NCBI RefSeq assembly: GCF_002934005.1
Contig: NZ_PGEM01000024.1
Location: forward strand, 1 to 64,000
From: Cuspidothrix issatschenkoi CHARLIE-1
GTDB lineage: Bacteria; Cyanobacteriota; Cyanobacteriia; Cyanobacteriales; Nostocaceae
Direction: 5' to 3'
DNA: 64,000 nucleotides
Shown here: in pieces, positions 9,288 to 17,996 of the stretch
Layout of the letters: every line of letters starts with the position of its first letter
Position numbering within the stretch: the first letter of the stretch is position 1
Made by a program: the position numbers and the translations under genes
The notes under the pieces: generated by a model
What the model was told of the DNA's origin: nothing
Database searches by the model: none
The model's input: only the letters and a program-made list of their open reading frames with translations

Positions 9288-10796
9288 TTATTTGATATCG
9301 TAACCAAATAAGTTAGGATCAACTTCTCCTAATTGCAAATCCGCTAAACCATATTCAGCCCAACGTTTATCTACCATAGCGGCAACATCGGTATCTGATT
9401 TTAATGGTTCACCCCATTCATGTTCTGTTTCTGGGGGAATTTTGGTAGTTGCATCTATGCCCATTCTCCCGCCTAAACCCAGTTTTTCACTAGCAAAATC
9501 TAAGGTGTCGAAGGGAGTATTCGGTAATATAAATACGTCTCTTGTGGGGTCAACTTTGGAACTAATTGCCCACACGACTTGACGCGGATCACGAACATTG
9601 ATATCCTTATCAACCACGATCACAAATTTAGTATAGGTGAATTGTGGTAAGGCACTCCAAAATGCTAAAGCTGCCCTTCTGGCTTGTCCAGGATAGGCTT
9701 TATCTATGGAAATAATTGCCGCTTTGTAGCTGAGTGCTTCCATGGGCAGGAAGAAATCAACAATTTCGGATACCTGTTGGCGTAAAATCGGGGTATATAT
9801 GCGGTTGAGTGCGATCGCCATCATCGCTTCTTCTTTGGGTGGTAAGCCGCTAAATGTGGTCAGATAAATGGGATCTTTGCGGTGGGTCATGCACTGAAAC
9901 CGCACCAAAGGCGAGTCTTCTACACCGCCATAATATCCCATGTGGTCACCAAAGGGGCCATCTGGTAAAACTTCTCCTGGGGTAATTGTTCCTTCTAACA
10001 CAATTTCTGCATCTGCGGGAACTTCTAAATCTACGGTTTTACATCTGGCTAAATTGACACCAGAACCGCCATATAATCCCGCAAATAACCATTCTGACAA
10101 ATCTACAGGAATGGGTGTGGCGGCGGCCATGATAATTAAAGGATCAATTCCCAGAGCGATCGCTATTTCTAATTTTTTACCACGTTCTGCCGCCTTGCGT
10201 AAATGTCTCGCACCGCCCCGCACCGATAGCCAATGTACGGTCATGGTGTTGTGTGATTGCAGTTGCAAGCGGTACACGCCCACATTGGGGATGCCTGTCT
10301 CACAATCTTTAGTAATTACTAATCCTAGTGTGATAATCTTGCCCGCATCTCCCGGATAAGGACGTATTAAAGGTAACTTATTTAAGTCTAAATCATTACC
10401 CTCTATCACCACCTGTTGACAAGCGGGGAAAAAGTCCCTTCCTGGTTTGGCTTTAACCACATCAAACAAGACTTTGCCAAAATCTATGGCTTGGGAAATC
10501 TTTTTCGGTGGTTTGGGTTGCTGAAGCATACTCAGTTTTTTACCCAGGGTTTCTAACTCCTCTGGGCGTTCCATATTCATTGCCCAGCATATCCTTTCCA
10601 CAGTTCCCATCAAATTTACCGCGACGGGGAAAGATGCACCTTTAACATTTTCAAACAGCAAGCCTGGGCCACCTTTTTGCAGCATCCGGTTAGAAATCTC
10701 TGCAATTTCCATATCTGGATCGACTAAAGCAGAAATTCGCTTTAATTGTCCTCTTTCTTCTAGAATTTTAATAAATCCCCGTAAGTCTCTGGCCAT
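9288..10796 (-). CDS. ubiD: UbiD-family decarboxylase
   Basis: UbiD-family enzymes use prenylated FMN to remove carboxyl groups from aromatic or unsaturated acids; in cyanobacteria the homologue is usually assigned to plastoquinone/ubiquinone-type ring decarboxylation. The 502-residue length is right. Recognisable blocks include the N-terminal DLRGFIKILEERGQLKRI, PACQQVVIEGNDLDL, the IPNVGVYRLQ stretch, and the E-x-P-FGDH block around GPFGDHMGYYGGVEDSPLV. The ATG at 10796 gives the canonical MARDLRGF start. It is probably a single-gene transcript. No prenyltransferase partner (ubiX) is visible here. Confidence 0.92.
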   Translation of the reverse strand: MARDLRGFIKILEERGQLKRISALVDPDMEIAEISNRMLQKGGPGLLFENVKGASFPVAVNLMGTVERICWAMNMERPEELETLGKKLSMLQQPKPPKKISQAIDFGKVLFDVVKAKPGRDFFPACQQVVIEGNDLDLNKLPLIRPYPGDAGKIITLGLVITKDCETGIPNVGVYRLQLQSHNTMTVHWLSVRGGARHLRKAAERGKKLEIAIALGIDPLIIMAAATPIPVDLSEWLFAGLYGGSGVNLARCKTVDLEVPADAEIVLEGTITPGEVLPDGPFGDHMGYYGGVEDSPLVRFQCMTHRKDPIYLTTFSGLPPKEEAMMAIALNRIYTPILRQQVSEIVDFFLPMEALSYKAAIISIDKAYPGQARRAALAFWSALPQFTYTKFVIVVDKDINVRDPRQVVWAISSKVDPTRDVFILPNTPFDTLDFASEKLGLGGRMGIDATTKIPPETEHEWGEPLKSDTDVAAMVDKRWAEYGLADLQLGEVDPNLFGYDIK

Positions 10797-10801
10797 TTTC
10801 C

Positions 10802-11017
10802 CTAAAAATTAAGAACTGTAAAGCTATTTCTCATCTTAGCCTTGAACACGGAAAAATCAGTGCCATCATTCCCTGGCGGGTTATGATTACTATAAAAACC
10901 GATACTCCCAATTATAAACCGCTCAGTACAAGCCGCCCAATAACCACCTGATTCTGACAATTGTAAGGGCAAAGGAAAAAGAGTATGAAAGGCTACAACT
11001 TCCACGCAGCACCACAC
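10802..11017 (-). CDS. Doubtful 71-codon ORF upstream of ubiD
   Basis: An open frame with a GTG start that ends 5 bp before ubiD on the same strand. The later part (LSESGGYWAACTERFIIGSI through NPPGNDGTDFSVF) reads like real protein rather than a shadow, and no other gene covers this DNA. It has no recognisable domain and may be the 3' remnant of a decayed gene. Treated as uncertain. Confidence 0.25.
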   Translation of the reverse strand: MWCCVEVVAFHTLFPLPLQLSESGGYWAACTERFIIGSIGFYSNHNPPGNDGTDFSVFKAKMRNSFTVLNF

Positions 11018-11229
11018 AAAACCTGAAAACCGTAGTAGCCCAAGTTGCTAGTTATAGGGAACAGCGATCGCATTGGGTGAATAAAGAATTATCGTAACAC
11101 TAACTTCACTCAACCTATTGATATAGGATTATATCTATCAATAGATATAAAACCTAATTGTAAGAAAAATATAACCTTTACTTATTCACAAATGGCTCGA
11201 TATTATCCATTTTTAATTAGAGAGGAATT

Positions 11230-11430
11230 ATGTCAAATACCGATATTAAAAACACTGCTATTAATCAAGAACTTTTGATGGATTTAAATATGCATTTAGG
11301 GATTCTCAAGTTGGCATCTACCTTGATGATGTTGGAGCAGCGTGGCAATAATCCTACTAGTTTGGCACAGTCTAGCCAACCCCTTGCAGCAGTGATTTCC
11401 AATCACTCGTTTCGCTCAATAATTTGGTAG
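11230..11430 (+). CDS. Small hypothetical protein, 66 aa
   Basis: A short gene with a good ribosome-binding site (GAGAGGAA, followed directly by TT and the ATG). The protein is mostly helical by composition, with MDLNMHLGILKLASTLMMLE in the centre and no signal sequence. It lies between ubiD (divergent) and the fused receptor gene (convergent). The function is unknown. Confidence 0.5.
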   Translation: MSNTDIKNTAINQELLMDLNMHLGILKLASTLMMLEQRGNNPTSLAQSSQPLAAVISNHSFRSIIW

Positions 11431-11485
11431 TGGCGATCGCCTACAGCAAATCCCATCGCTCTTTTTCCCTCAATAACAGTTAAAA

Positions 11486-11839
11486 TCAACTATCTGGTTG
11501 TATCCATCCTTTAATAATTGCCTTAACAACTCTCAAATATTTATTTTCAAGAACAAACTCATCAATTGCGGTTTCACCACCAGCTTTAAGAGCACTAGCC
11601 GCACGGCGTTGGAATGCAGGAGTAGTGTTATCTTTAATATGATCAATTTGTTCTTTTTCAGTAGGTCTAGGATTGGTTTGTTCTAACTGTTTAAGAAGGT
11701 TTTGAATCTCTTCTGCTGCTTTTGCAAGATTTTGTCTTTGTTCTGATGTATAATTATTTTGATTAAATGTAACATTACTACCTGATTCTGCTGTATCTAC
11801 AAATTGGTTATTTGCCTTACTTTGGTTATATTTTGACAT
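11486..11839 (-). CDS. Probable internally initiated 117-aa protein
   Basis: Within the fused gene, the ATG at 11837-11839 is preceded by AAGGAGATACTACA, a near-perfect ribosome-binding site at good spacing. Translation from here would give a free, soluble 117-residue protein with a glutamine/glutamate-rich helix (LAKAAEEIQNLLKQLEQ) and the C-terminal stretch RRAASALKAGGETAIDEFVL. This suggests two genes merged by loss of a stop codon, or a dual-product gene making a membrane-tethered and a free form. Confidence 0.5.
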   Translation of the reverse strand: MSKYNQSKANNQFVDTAESGSNVTFNQNNYTSEQRQNLAKAAEEIQNLLKQLEQTNPRPTEKEQIDHIKDNTTPAFQRRAASALKAGGETAIDEFVLENKYLRVVKAIIKGWIQPDS

Positions 11840-12949
11840 TGTAGTATCTCCTTCATTTTGATAGTTTACAAATAAATATTCTACAAATAATAATATTGGT
11901 AAAAATACTTTATCGCTTTGTTTGTGTGAATGTTGCAATTTATTAACTTTTTTATTAAGCACATCTAAAATTTTTCCGTTTATTATTGCGGGAGTAAGCT
12001 TGTTCAAAAAAAGCAGTATGGAGAAAGCAAGCAATATACTCACAGCGACAATTTTTATTAAAAATCCCGAATCATAATAATTAAGTTCATCAAGCTTCTC
12101 TAAAAAATTATTTTGAGTATCATCTAGATGGTTATTTTTTCTTAATTGTTTAGCTTTTTTTTCTACCAAAAATGCATTTAAGTCACCTAAAAGACTGTGA
12201 TTTTTAGACGACTTATTATAAATAATCATTCCGTATGCCTCGTGGCTTAATGGTTTAGAATAAGGCACAATAGAATATTGTTGGCTTTTACCTGGATTTT
12301 GATTTTTGAGATCTTTTAACATACCTTCTAAAATAATTTCATCAGAGGCATATGCCTTAATATTACCAGAATCTAATTTTTCAAAGGCATCTTTTCTGTC
12401 AACTTGTATAATTTCTTGTGCTGATGTATAAATTGAACCTATTAGAGAATTTGTAGTTGTAGTCATCCCATAAACTCCGATTACTTCTCCTTTAAAAGGC
12501 TCTAGCTGATAAAAAGATGCTTTGTGTATGTTTTTAAGCAAAAGCTTGGCTCCTGTCCAAGCGAAAGAACCAGAAAAACTAGCATCCCTTTTTTCTAGTG
12601 AATCTTGACGTTCATTAGTTATGGTGTTAGGTCCACACTCTCCATCTAAACTTGTCCCATCATCTCCATTACCGGAAAATCTCTTATTAACAGATACTTG
12701 TCTGTACTCTATACTTATTTCATCTTTATTCTTTTGTTTCATCCATGTTTCTAAATCTTTTAGTAATTCAGGACAGTAACCATTCCACCCCGAAGATTGA
12801 TCTCGATAACTTACAGGAGGAGAATCAGTTCTAAGTCCAAATATTACTACTTGATTAGTATTATTGTTTGGAGTCTGGGCAAAATCAGGATAGCTGAGGA
12901 ACAAAATACTGACTATTACCATAGTACTAAGCAAATAATTTAGTTTCAT
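11486..12949 (-). CDS. Periplasmic ligand-binding receptor fused to a small cyanobacterial C-terminal domain
   Basis: A 487-residue protein. Residues 1-24 are a signal peptide (LSTMVIVSILFLSYPDFAQ). Residues 33-275 look like a type-3 solute-binding domain: VVIFGLRTDSPPVSYRDQSS opens it, SGWNGYCPELLKDLETWM follows, and an Asp/Glu-rich second lobe contains GNIKAYASDEIILEGML. TM segments sit near residues 295-316 and 347-362. From Met371 on comes a distinct 117-residue domain with SGSNVTFNQNNYTSEQRQNL, which I recognise as a stand-alone cyanobacterial protein type of unknown role. The fusion is in frame, and Met371 has its own strong Shine-Dalgarno. No transporter or kinase domain is present. 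The ligand is unknown. Confidence 0.7.
   Translation of the reverse strand: MKLNYLLSTMVIVSILFLSYPDFAQTPNNNTNQVVIFGLRTDSPPVSYRDQSSGWNGYCPELLKDLETWMKQKNKDEISIEYRQVSVNKRFSGNGDDGTSLDGECGPNTITNERQDSLEKRDASFSGSFAWTGAKLLLKNIHKASFYQLEPFKGEVIGVYGMTTTTNSLIGSIYTSAQEIIQVDRKDAFEKLDSGNIKAYASDEIILEGMLKDLKNQNPGKSQQYSIVPYSKPLSHEAYGMIIYNKSSKNHSLLGDLNAFLVEKKAKQLRKNNHLDDTQNNFLEKLDELNYYDSGFLIKIVAVSILLAFSILLFLNKLTPAIINGKILDVLNKKVNKLQHSHKQSDKVFLPILLFVEYLFVNYQNEGDTTMSKYNQSKANNQFVDTAESGSNVTFNQNNYTSEQRQNLAKAAEEIQNLLKQLEQTNPRPTEKEQIDHIKDNTTPAFQRRAASALKAGGETAIDEFVLENKYLRVVKAIIKGWIQPDS
11842..11853 (-). promoter_or_regulatory. Internal Shine-Dalgarno before Met371
   Basis: On the minus strand this reads AAGGAGATACTA, just upstream of an in-frame ATG inside the receptor gene. 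It is stronger than the sites in front of most genes in the window. Confidence 0.6.
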
Positions 12950-13136
12950 TTTACGTTTTCAAATATCAATAAAAGTCCTATTGATTTAAAAAGCTGTTTG
13001 TTAAAGATTATGAATAAACAGATTAAGATTTTGTAAGTCTTTTTAAGATAAAAAGTTTTAGCTTCTTTGGGTTTTGCTGGTTGTTTTTTTTGGCATGATC
13101 AAAAATGTCTACATTTATATTTTGTAATACTGACTT

Positions 13137-13375
13137 CTAATTAATTAAATACTTCCCTAACAATTCCTTGCCTTGTTCTTCCCATTCCCCAAGCCTCTGC
13201 TCAGTCTTATCCATAGCCATAGGTGAAAGTTGCGATTCCTACGAAGAGCTTCGCTATCGCTCAGTTTCCCAACGGTTAATAGTGGCATAGGTTACATCTA
13301 GATACACTGCAAACCGTTCTTGAGTCAGTCCAGTTAACAGGCGAAACCCCCAAATTAGCCCCCCAATTTCGGGTT
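13137..13375 (-). pseudogene. Broken XRE-type helix-turn-helix regulator
   Basis: The minus strand encodes IGGLIWGFRLLTGLTQERFA followed by VYLDVTYATINRWE, the classic XRE helix-turn-helix of short cyanobacterial regulators. The frame is then broken by a roughly 26-bp repeat containing a stop (GAGCGATAGCGAAGCTCTTC, near 13233-13262). After it the expected tail resumes: QLSPMAMDKTEQRLGEWEEQ and GKELLGKYLIN, ending at 13137. Upstream, a TAA interrupts the N-terminal part. So the gene is inactivated by a repeat insertion and by decay. The intact form would be about 80 residues. Confidence 0.75.
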
Positions 13376-14150
13376 ATTTGACCACTAATGGTCTTTTTAA
13401 CATTTGGTTTATTGCCTAGATGTAACAAGTATCATATTTTTTGATATTATAGGCACATTCAAAAATAAAAGCAATAGCAAAAACCGCTAATTTTCCGAAA
13501 ATTACCTAGTTTTTTAGTTTTCTTTGATGTTTGAATTGAATAAAGTCGAAATATGCACCAAGTAAATCTATTTTCATCTATCAAAAGTTAGATATTAAAT
13601 AATGCCTACAGCAATTTCTACACACTGATAGGGGATGGTTTTAGAGGGAACTAGCGTTACTGCAACTAATTCGCTCTTGATGATATCTTCTTTTTTATAG
13701 ATATTTATATATTTATATATGTATATATGTATATATGCACTAACAGGAATAATGATAAAACCTAATAAAATTAGTATAGGTATTACCCCTAAGATCCAAT
13801 CATTTTTTTTGTCTCATATATAAATTTCAATTGTCCAGTTTTCTAACTTGTTTCACATCAAGAATGAATTAATTCCTCAATTCATGAAAGTGGATTATGA
13901 GGTGAAAATAGTCTAAAATCTCTATCCATCTTCGTTTTGTGCTTATTTAGCCCCCTAAATCCCTCAAGTTTGGGGGACTTTGAAATTCTTATTCCCCCAG
14001 AATTGGGGGTTAGGGGGCATTTGGGTAGAAACCTTTACTTTTACCCGAATTTACCCCAATTTTACCCCAAAAAACTTGGGACGAGTATTAAACCCGTCCC
14101 TAAGTTACATAAAACCTTGAATTAATCGGTTTTTGTAGATTTTTGTTAAA
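13376..14150. other. Intergenic, AT-rich, no gene seen
   Basis: About 775 bp without a credible gene. It holds a TA-rich microsatellite near 13700-13738 (TATATATG repeats). It also holds a repeat pair built on CCCCCTAA...TTAGGGGGC near 13950-14020, and an ACCCCAATTT tandem before tRNA-Cys. Confidence 0.5.
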
Positions 14151-14221
<71 letters not shown>

Positions 14222-14340
14222 ATACTCACATCTACTCATATTAGCACCTTTTTTTCCAAATTGCACCCCTTGGGAAAAATTTTTTAGTAATTGGTAATGG
14301 GTAATTGGGAAATATAAATATTAATTACCCAGTCCCCTAT

Positions 14341-14934
14341 TCAGGACAATTTCACCTCATCGGCAAAGTTACCCCAACGGACAAAGTAAAATGGACCGGC
14401 GACAGAACCCCAAATATGCTGATCTGTGTCCGGATCTCTACCTCGATCACGGCTGATGAATTTTTCGCCATCAATTTCAAAATCACTATCTAGGTAGGTT
14501 GTTTGTCCTTTGCGGACGACAATACAACCCTTACCTGGTTCAACAGTGCCTTTAAAGCATTTACCACTCCACTCAACAATCATGTTACAACCGCAGAGTT
14601 TTTCTAGGCGATCGCTTGTTAAAGTCTGCAATCTTCCTACATCACGAGATGCACCGTAAAAATCCTTTTCATCTTTGACTGTGTAGTTTTCAATGACAAT
14701 CTTTTCATTCTCTATCACTAACTTCAACACCCGCACCCGATAGGGATCTTTGAGATCATAATCATACGCCTGTTCTACAAAAAAACCCACCGCAGACAGC
14801 AGCGAATAGGGCAGGGGACGCATACATACACGAATATGGGCATAAAAAGCCGGATTTTCAAACACTTGGGCTTGATTACTAAAATCAGCCGCCATCCACT
14901 GCGCTAAAGTGGCAATATCTGTAGAATGAGTCAT
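14341..14934 (-). CDS. cpcT: Phycobiliprotein chromophore lyase, CpcT/CpeT family
   Basis: CpcT attaches phycocyanobilin to Cys-153 of the beta subunits of phycocyanin and phycoerythrocyanin during phycobilisome assembly. The 197-residue length fits. Family features include MADFSNQAQVFENPAFYAHI near the N-terminus, the RVCMRPLP strand, SAVGFFVEQAYDYDLKDPYR, CGCNMIVEW in the middle, and the C-terminal GPFYFVRWG. It stands alone between tRNA-Cys and the pst operon. The CpeT subgroup acts on phycoerythrin; no phycoerythrin genes are present here, so CpcT is preferred. Confidence 0.9.
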   Translation of the reverse strand: MTHSTDIATLAQWMAADFSNQAQVFENPAFYAHIRVCMRPLPYSLLSAVGFFVEQAYDYDLKDPYRVRVLKLVIENEKIVIENYTVKDEKDFYGASRDVGRLQTLTSDRLEKLCGCNMIVEWSGKCFKGTVEPGKGCIVVRKGQTTYLDSDFEIDGEKFISRDRGRDPDTDQHIWGSVAGPFYFVRWGNFADEVKLS

Positions 14935-15046
14935 AGGAATTTGGGATTTTCTTAGTCAATAGCCTGGACACACATTAGCTCATTTTAAACCTTGGTGTGT
15001 CATGTCGCTTTGATCCAAAATCTAAAATCCAAAATCCAAAATCCTA

Positions 15047-15826
15047 TTAACCGAACCTGCCAGAAACATAGTCATGGGTGCGGGTATCAAGAGGGTTACG
15101 GAAAATTTGGCCAGTATCCCCAAATTCCACCATTTGACCAATGCGACTTTCATCCGTGCTAAAAAAGGCCGTAAAATCAGAAACACGGGTGGCTTGCTGC
15201 ATATTGTGGGTGACAATCACAATTGTAAATTCTGAGCGCAACTGATGAATTAACTCTTCTACTTTCATAGTTGCGATAGGATCAAGGGCTGAACAAGGTT
15301 CATCCATTAATAACACTTTAGGTTTAACAGCTAAAGCTCTCGCTATACATAAACGCTGTTGTTGTCCTCCAGAAAGACCTAAAGCAGATTGGTGAAGCTT
15401 ACCTTTGACTTCATCCCACAGTGCTGCACCTTTAAGCGCGGATTCGACAATTTCATCTAATTCTACTCTGGGACATCTGCCAGCAATTCTTACACCATAA
15501 GCCACATTTTCATAAATACTCATAGGAAAAGGATTCGGTTTTTGAAATACCATGCCAATTTCCCGCCGCAGACGATTGATATTAATGCGAGGATCGTAGA
15601 TATTTTGACCAAAAAATTCTATTTTACCTTCTACCTTGACCTTGCCTTCTAATTCACTGATCCGATTAATGGTTTTAATAAATGTAGATTTACCGCAACC
15701 ACTCGGACCAATTAAAGCTGTGACTTTGTTTTTATAGATATCTAATGATATACCTTCAATGGCTTTATAATTTCCGTAGTAGAAGCTGAGATTTTTGACT
15801 TTGATGGCAGTAGTTAGATTATTCAT
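15047..15826 (-). CDS. pstB: Phosphate ABC transporter ATP-binding protein PstB
   Basis: PstB is the cytoplasmic ATPase that powers high-affinity phosphate import through PstC/PstA. The 259-residue protein has Walker [10 protein letters not shown], the PstB-typical [18 protein letters not shown]-loop region, the ABC signature [16 protein letters not shown], and Walker [14 protein letters not shown] with the H-loop [11 protein letters not shown]. It is the last gene of the pstS-pstC-pstA-pstB operon. Confidence 0.96.
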   Translation of the reverse strand: MNNLTTAIKVKNLSFYYGNYKAIEGISLDIYKNKVTALIGPSGCGKSTFIKTINRISELEGKVKVEGKIEFFGQNIYDPRININRLRREIGMVFQKPNPFPMSIYENVAYGVRIAGRCPRVELDEIVESALKGAALWDEVKGKLHQSALGLSGGQQQRLCIARALAVKPKVLLMDEPCSALDPIATMKVEELIHQLRSEFTIVIVTHNMQQATRVSDFTAFFSTDESRIGQMVEFGDTGQIFRNPLDTRTHDYVSGRFG

Positions 15827-15916
15827 GATTGACTAAAGATAAAATTGTAGGAGTTCTGTAGGGGCAAACGGCCGTTTACCTGTTCAGGAGTTCAGAATAA
15901 ATAAGAAAGAAGTAAC

Positions 15917-16789
15917 TTATTTTTTCCTGGCAATAAAGCGTGATAACAAACTAAAAAACAACACGATAGTCAGAAGAATAATGGCAGTAGTCCAAACCAA
16001 TTTATTTACTTCTGGATCAGGATTATTGTAAAGATTAAAAATTAATACTGGTAGAGAAGCAGTGGGACTTAATAGACTATCTGACCAATTTTGACTAAAT
16101 AAGGCGGTAAATAGTAATGGCGCTGTTTCACCCGCAGCACGAGCGATCGCTAAGGAAATACCAGTAGTAATTCCGGGAATAGCAGCATTAACAATAACAC
16201 GAAAAGTAGTTTGGAATCGAGTACCCCCCAAAGCTGCTGATGCCAAACGTTGAGGAACGGGAATTAGCTTTAAGGCTTCCTCCGTGGTTAAAGTTATTAC
16301 TGGTAGCATAATTACAGATAAGGCAAAACCGCCAGCAATCGCACTAAACTGTTTGGTAACTAAAACTACTGCCCCATAGGCAAATATCCCGACCACAATG
16401 GAAGGAACACCCGTGAGAATAGTGGCAATAAAGCGAACATACTGGGTGAAAGGGTTCGTTTGACTAAATTCTGCTAAAAAAATGCCTGTCATTACCCCTA
16501 CAGGAATACTGAGTAATGCCCCAATACTCACCATAATTATAGTCCCCAGAATGGCATTAGCGAAGCCATTTTCAATCAAAGGACTAAATAACATCTCTAG
16601 CTTAAAACCGGCAATTCCTCGTGAGAGAATTTCCCATAATATAGATAACAATGGTAGCAGTGCTAAAATACTCAAGATGAAGGCAAGGCCATTCATTAAA
16701 TATGTAAATACTTGCCTAGTTATGGGTAAAGATTGAGATAAATCAGCAGCGATTAATTGATCTATTTCGGAATTGGAATACTCACGCAT
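15917..16789 (-). CDS. pstA: Phosphate ABC transporter permease PstA
   Basis: PstA is one of the two membrane permeases of the phosphate importer. The 290-residue protein has six predicted TM segments and the binding-protein-dependent transport signature around AALGGTRFQTTFRVIVNAAIPG. TGVPSIVVGIFAYGAVVL is characteristic of PstA. It lies 27 bp downstream of pstC and 90 bp upstream of pstB. The start ATG at 16789 is clear. Confidence 0.95.
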   Translation of the reverse strand: MREYSNSEIDQLIAADLSQSLPITRQVFTYLMNGLAFILSILALLPLLSILWEILSRGIAGFKLEMLFSPLIENGFANAILGTIIMVSIGALLSIPVGVMTGIFLAEFSQTNPFTQYVRFIATILTGVPSIVVGIFAYGAVVLVTKQFSAIAGGFALSVIMLPVITLTTEEALKLIPVPQRLASAALGGTRFQTTFRVIVNAAIPGITTGISLAIARAAGETAPLLFTALFSQNWSDSLLSPTASLPVLIFNLYNNPDPEVNKLVWTTAIILLTIVLFFSLLSRFIARKK

Positions 16790-16816
16790 ATTAGTTTTTA
16801 AATTTTCAAGTTTTGA

Positions 16817-17815
16817 TTATCTATGCTTTTTACCAACCCACTGTACTAAAAGCACAGCAGCAATGTTGATGGCTAGAGTTAAGGCGAATAAAATTAAGCC
16901 TAAATAACTTAATGAACCAATATGTAATCCTTGTTCAGCTTCAGCAAATTCATTCGCTAAAATAGCGGGAATAGTATAAGCTGGATTAAGTAAAGATAGA
17001 CTAATTTGGGCATAGTTACCAATTACCATGGTTACTGCCATGGTTTCGCCTAAAGCTCGCCCTAGAGATAACATAGCCGCACTAACAATACCAGAAAAAG
17101 CTGCTGGTAATAAGACTCGAAACACCGTTTCCCAACGAGTTCCTCCTAAAGCCATGGAACTACTACGCAACTCTTTAGGAATAGCTAATAAGACATCACG
17201 AGAAATAGCAGCCATTGATGGCAAAATCATAATCGCCAGAATAATTCCGGCGGTTAACATATTATTGCCGACTGGGTCTTGGGTGTTAAATAGGGGTATA
17301 AATCCCAAGTTATTACCTAACCACTTTTCCAACGGTTCGAGAACAGGAATAAAGGTAAAAATTCCCCATAAACCGATAATTACGCTGGGAATGGCAGCAA
17401 TTAATTCTACAACAAAAGCGATAGTAGTTTTAACCGGATTGGGTAAAAAATCTTCACTGGTGACTAACGCCACAGATAGCCCTACAGGAACAGTTAAAAA
17501 AATAGCGATCGCACTCGTTACTACAGTTCCGTAAATATAAGGTAATGCCCCAAAAATCTGATTACCTGTATCCCAATCTTGACCCCAGAGAAAACCTAAC
17601 CCAAATTTACTAACTGCTGGTTGTGCTTCCTTAAAAATTACCCAAGTCATCAGCAACAAAATACTGACAGTTAACCCAGCAAAAATATAAACTAACCATG
17701 TAAATCCCCGATCAAAAGTGAAAGCAATCCCACCTCTAGAGGTTAAATCAACATTCACATCTTCGGAAGGGTTATAATTATTATCTTCTGGTTGCAATCC
17801 AAATATATTAGCCAT
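16817..17815 (-). CDS. pstC: Phosphate ABC transporter permease PstC
   Basis: PstC is the second permease of the phosphate importer. It has a hydrophilic N-terminus of about 35 residues, then six TM segments, with the EAA-loop signature MALGGTRWETVFRVLLPAAFSG and the conserved IPSVIIGLWGIFTFIPVLEP. I chose the ATG at 17813-17815 (MANIFGLQ) rather than the TTG two codons upstream. It follows pstS after a 180-bp spacer that contains two dispersed repeats. Confidence 0.95.
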   Translation of the reverse strand: MANIFGLQPEDNNYNPSEDVNVDLTSRGGIAFTFDRGFTWLVYIFAGLTVSILLLMTWVIFKEAQPAVSKFGLGFLWGQDWDTGNQIFGALPYIYGTVVTSAIAIFLTVPVGLSVALVTSEDFLPNPVKTTIAFVVELIAAIPSVIIGLWGIFTFIPVLEPLEKWLGNNLGFIPLFNTQDPVGNNMLTAGIILAIMILPSMAAISRDVLLAIPKELRSSSMALGGTRWETVFRVLLPAAFSGIVSAAMLSLGRALGETMAVTMVIGNYAQISLSLLNPAYTIPAILANEFAEAEQGLHIGSLSYLGLILFALTLAINIAAVLLVQWVGKKHR

Positions 17816-17895
17816 GATCAATACAAAAAATATTAAATCTCATTTACAGTAGATTACCAGTGAACTAAGACAGAAAAATGAATTATCAAACTATT

Positions 17896-17962
17896 GTGGT
17901 GCGGGCATCTTACCCGCTAATTGTCTAAATTGTCTCAAGACGTTCCGCCGGAACGTCTCTAC
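17896..17962. repeat. Two adjacent dispersed palindromes in the pstS-pstC spacer
   Basis: 17896-17920 matches the GTGCGGGCATCTTGCCCGC family, and 17936-17962 is an AGACGTTCC...GGAACGTCT palindrome. Both may form hairpins that lower read-through from pstS into pstC, a common way to make more binding protein than permease. Confidence 0.65.
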
Positions 17963-17996
17963 AACAATGTTTAATTAATCGCCCAGATATGAAAAA

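Noticed and set aside
13937-14125. 62-codon plus-strand ORF
   Set aside because: It lies in CCCCCTAA/TTAGGGGG repeats, has a composition unlike the real genes here, and has no ribosome-binding site.
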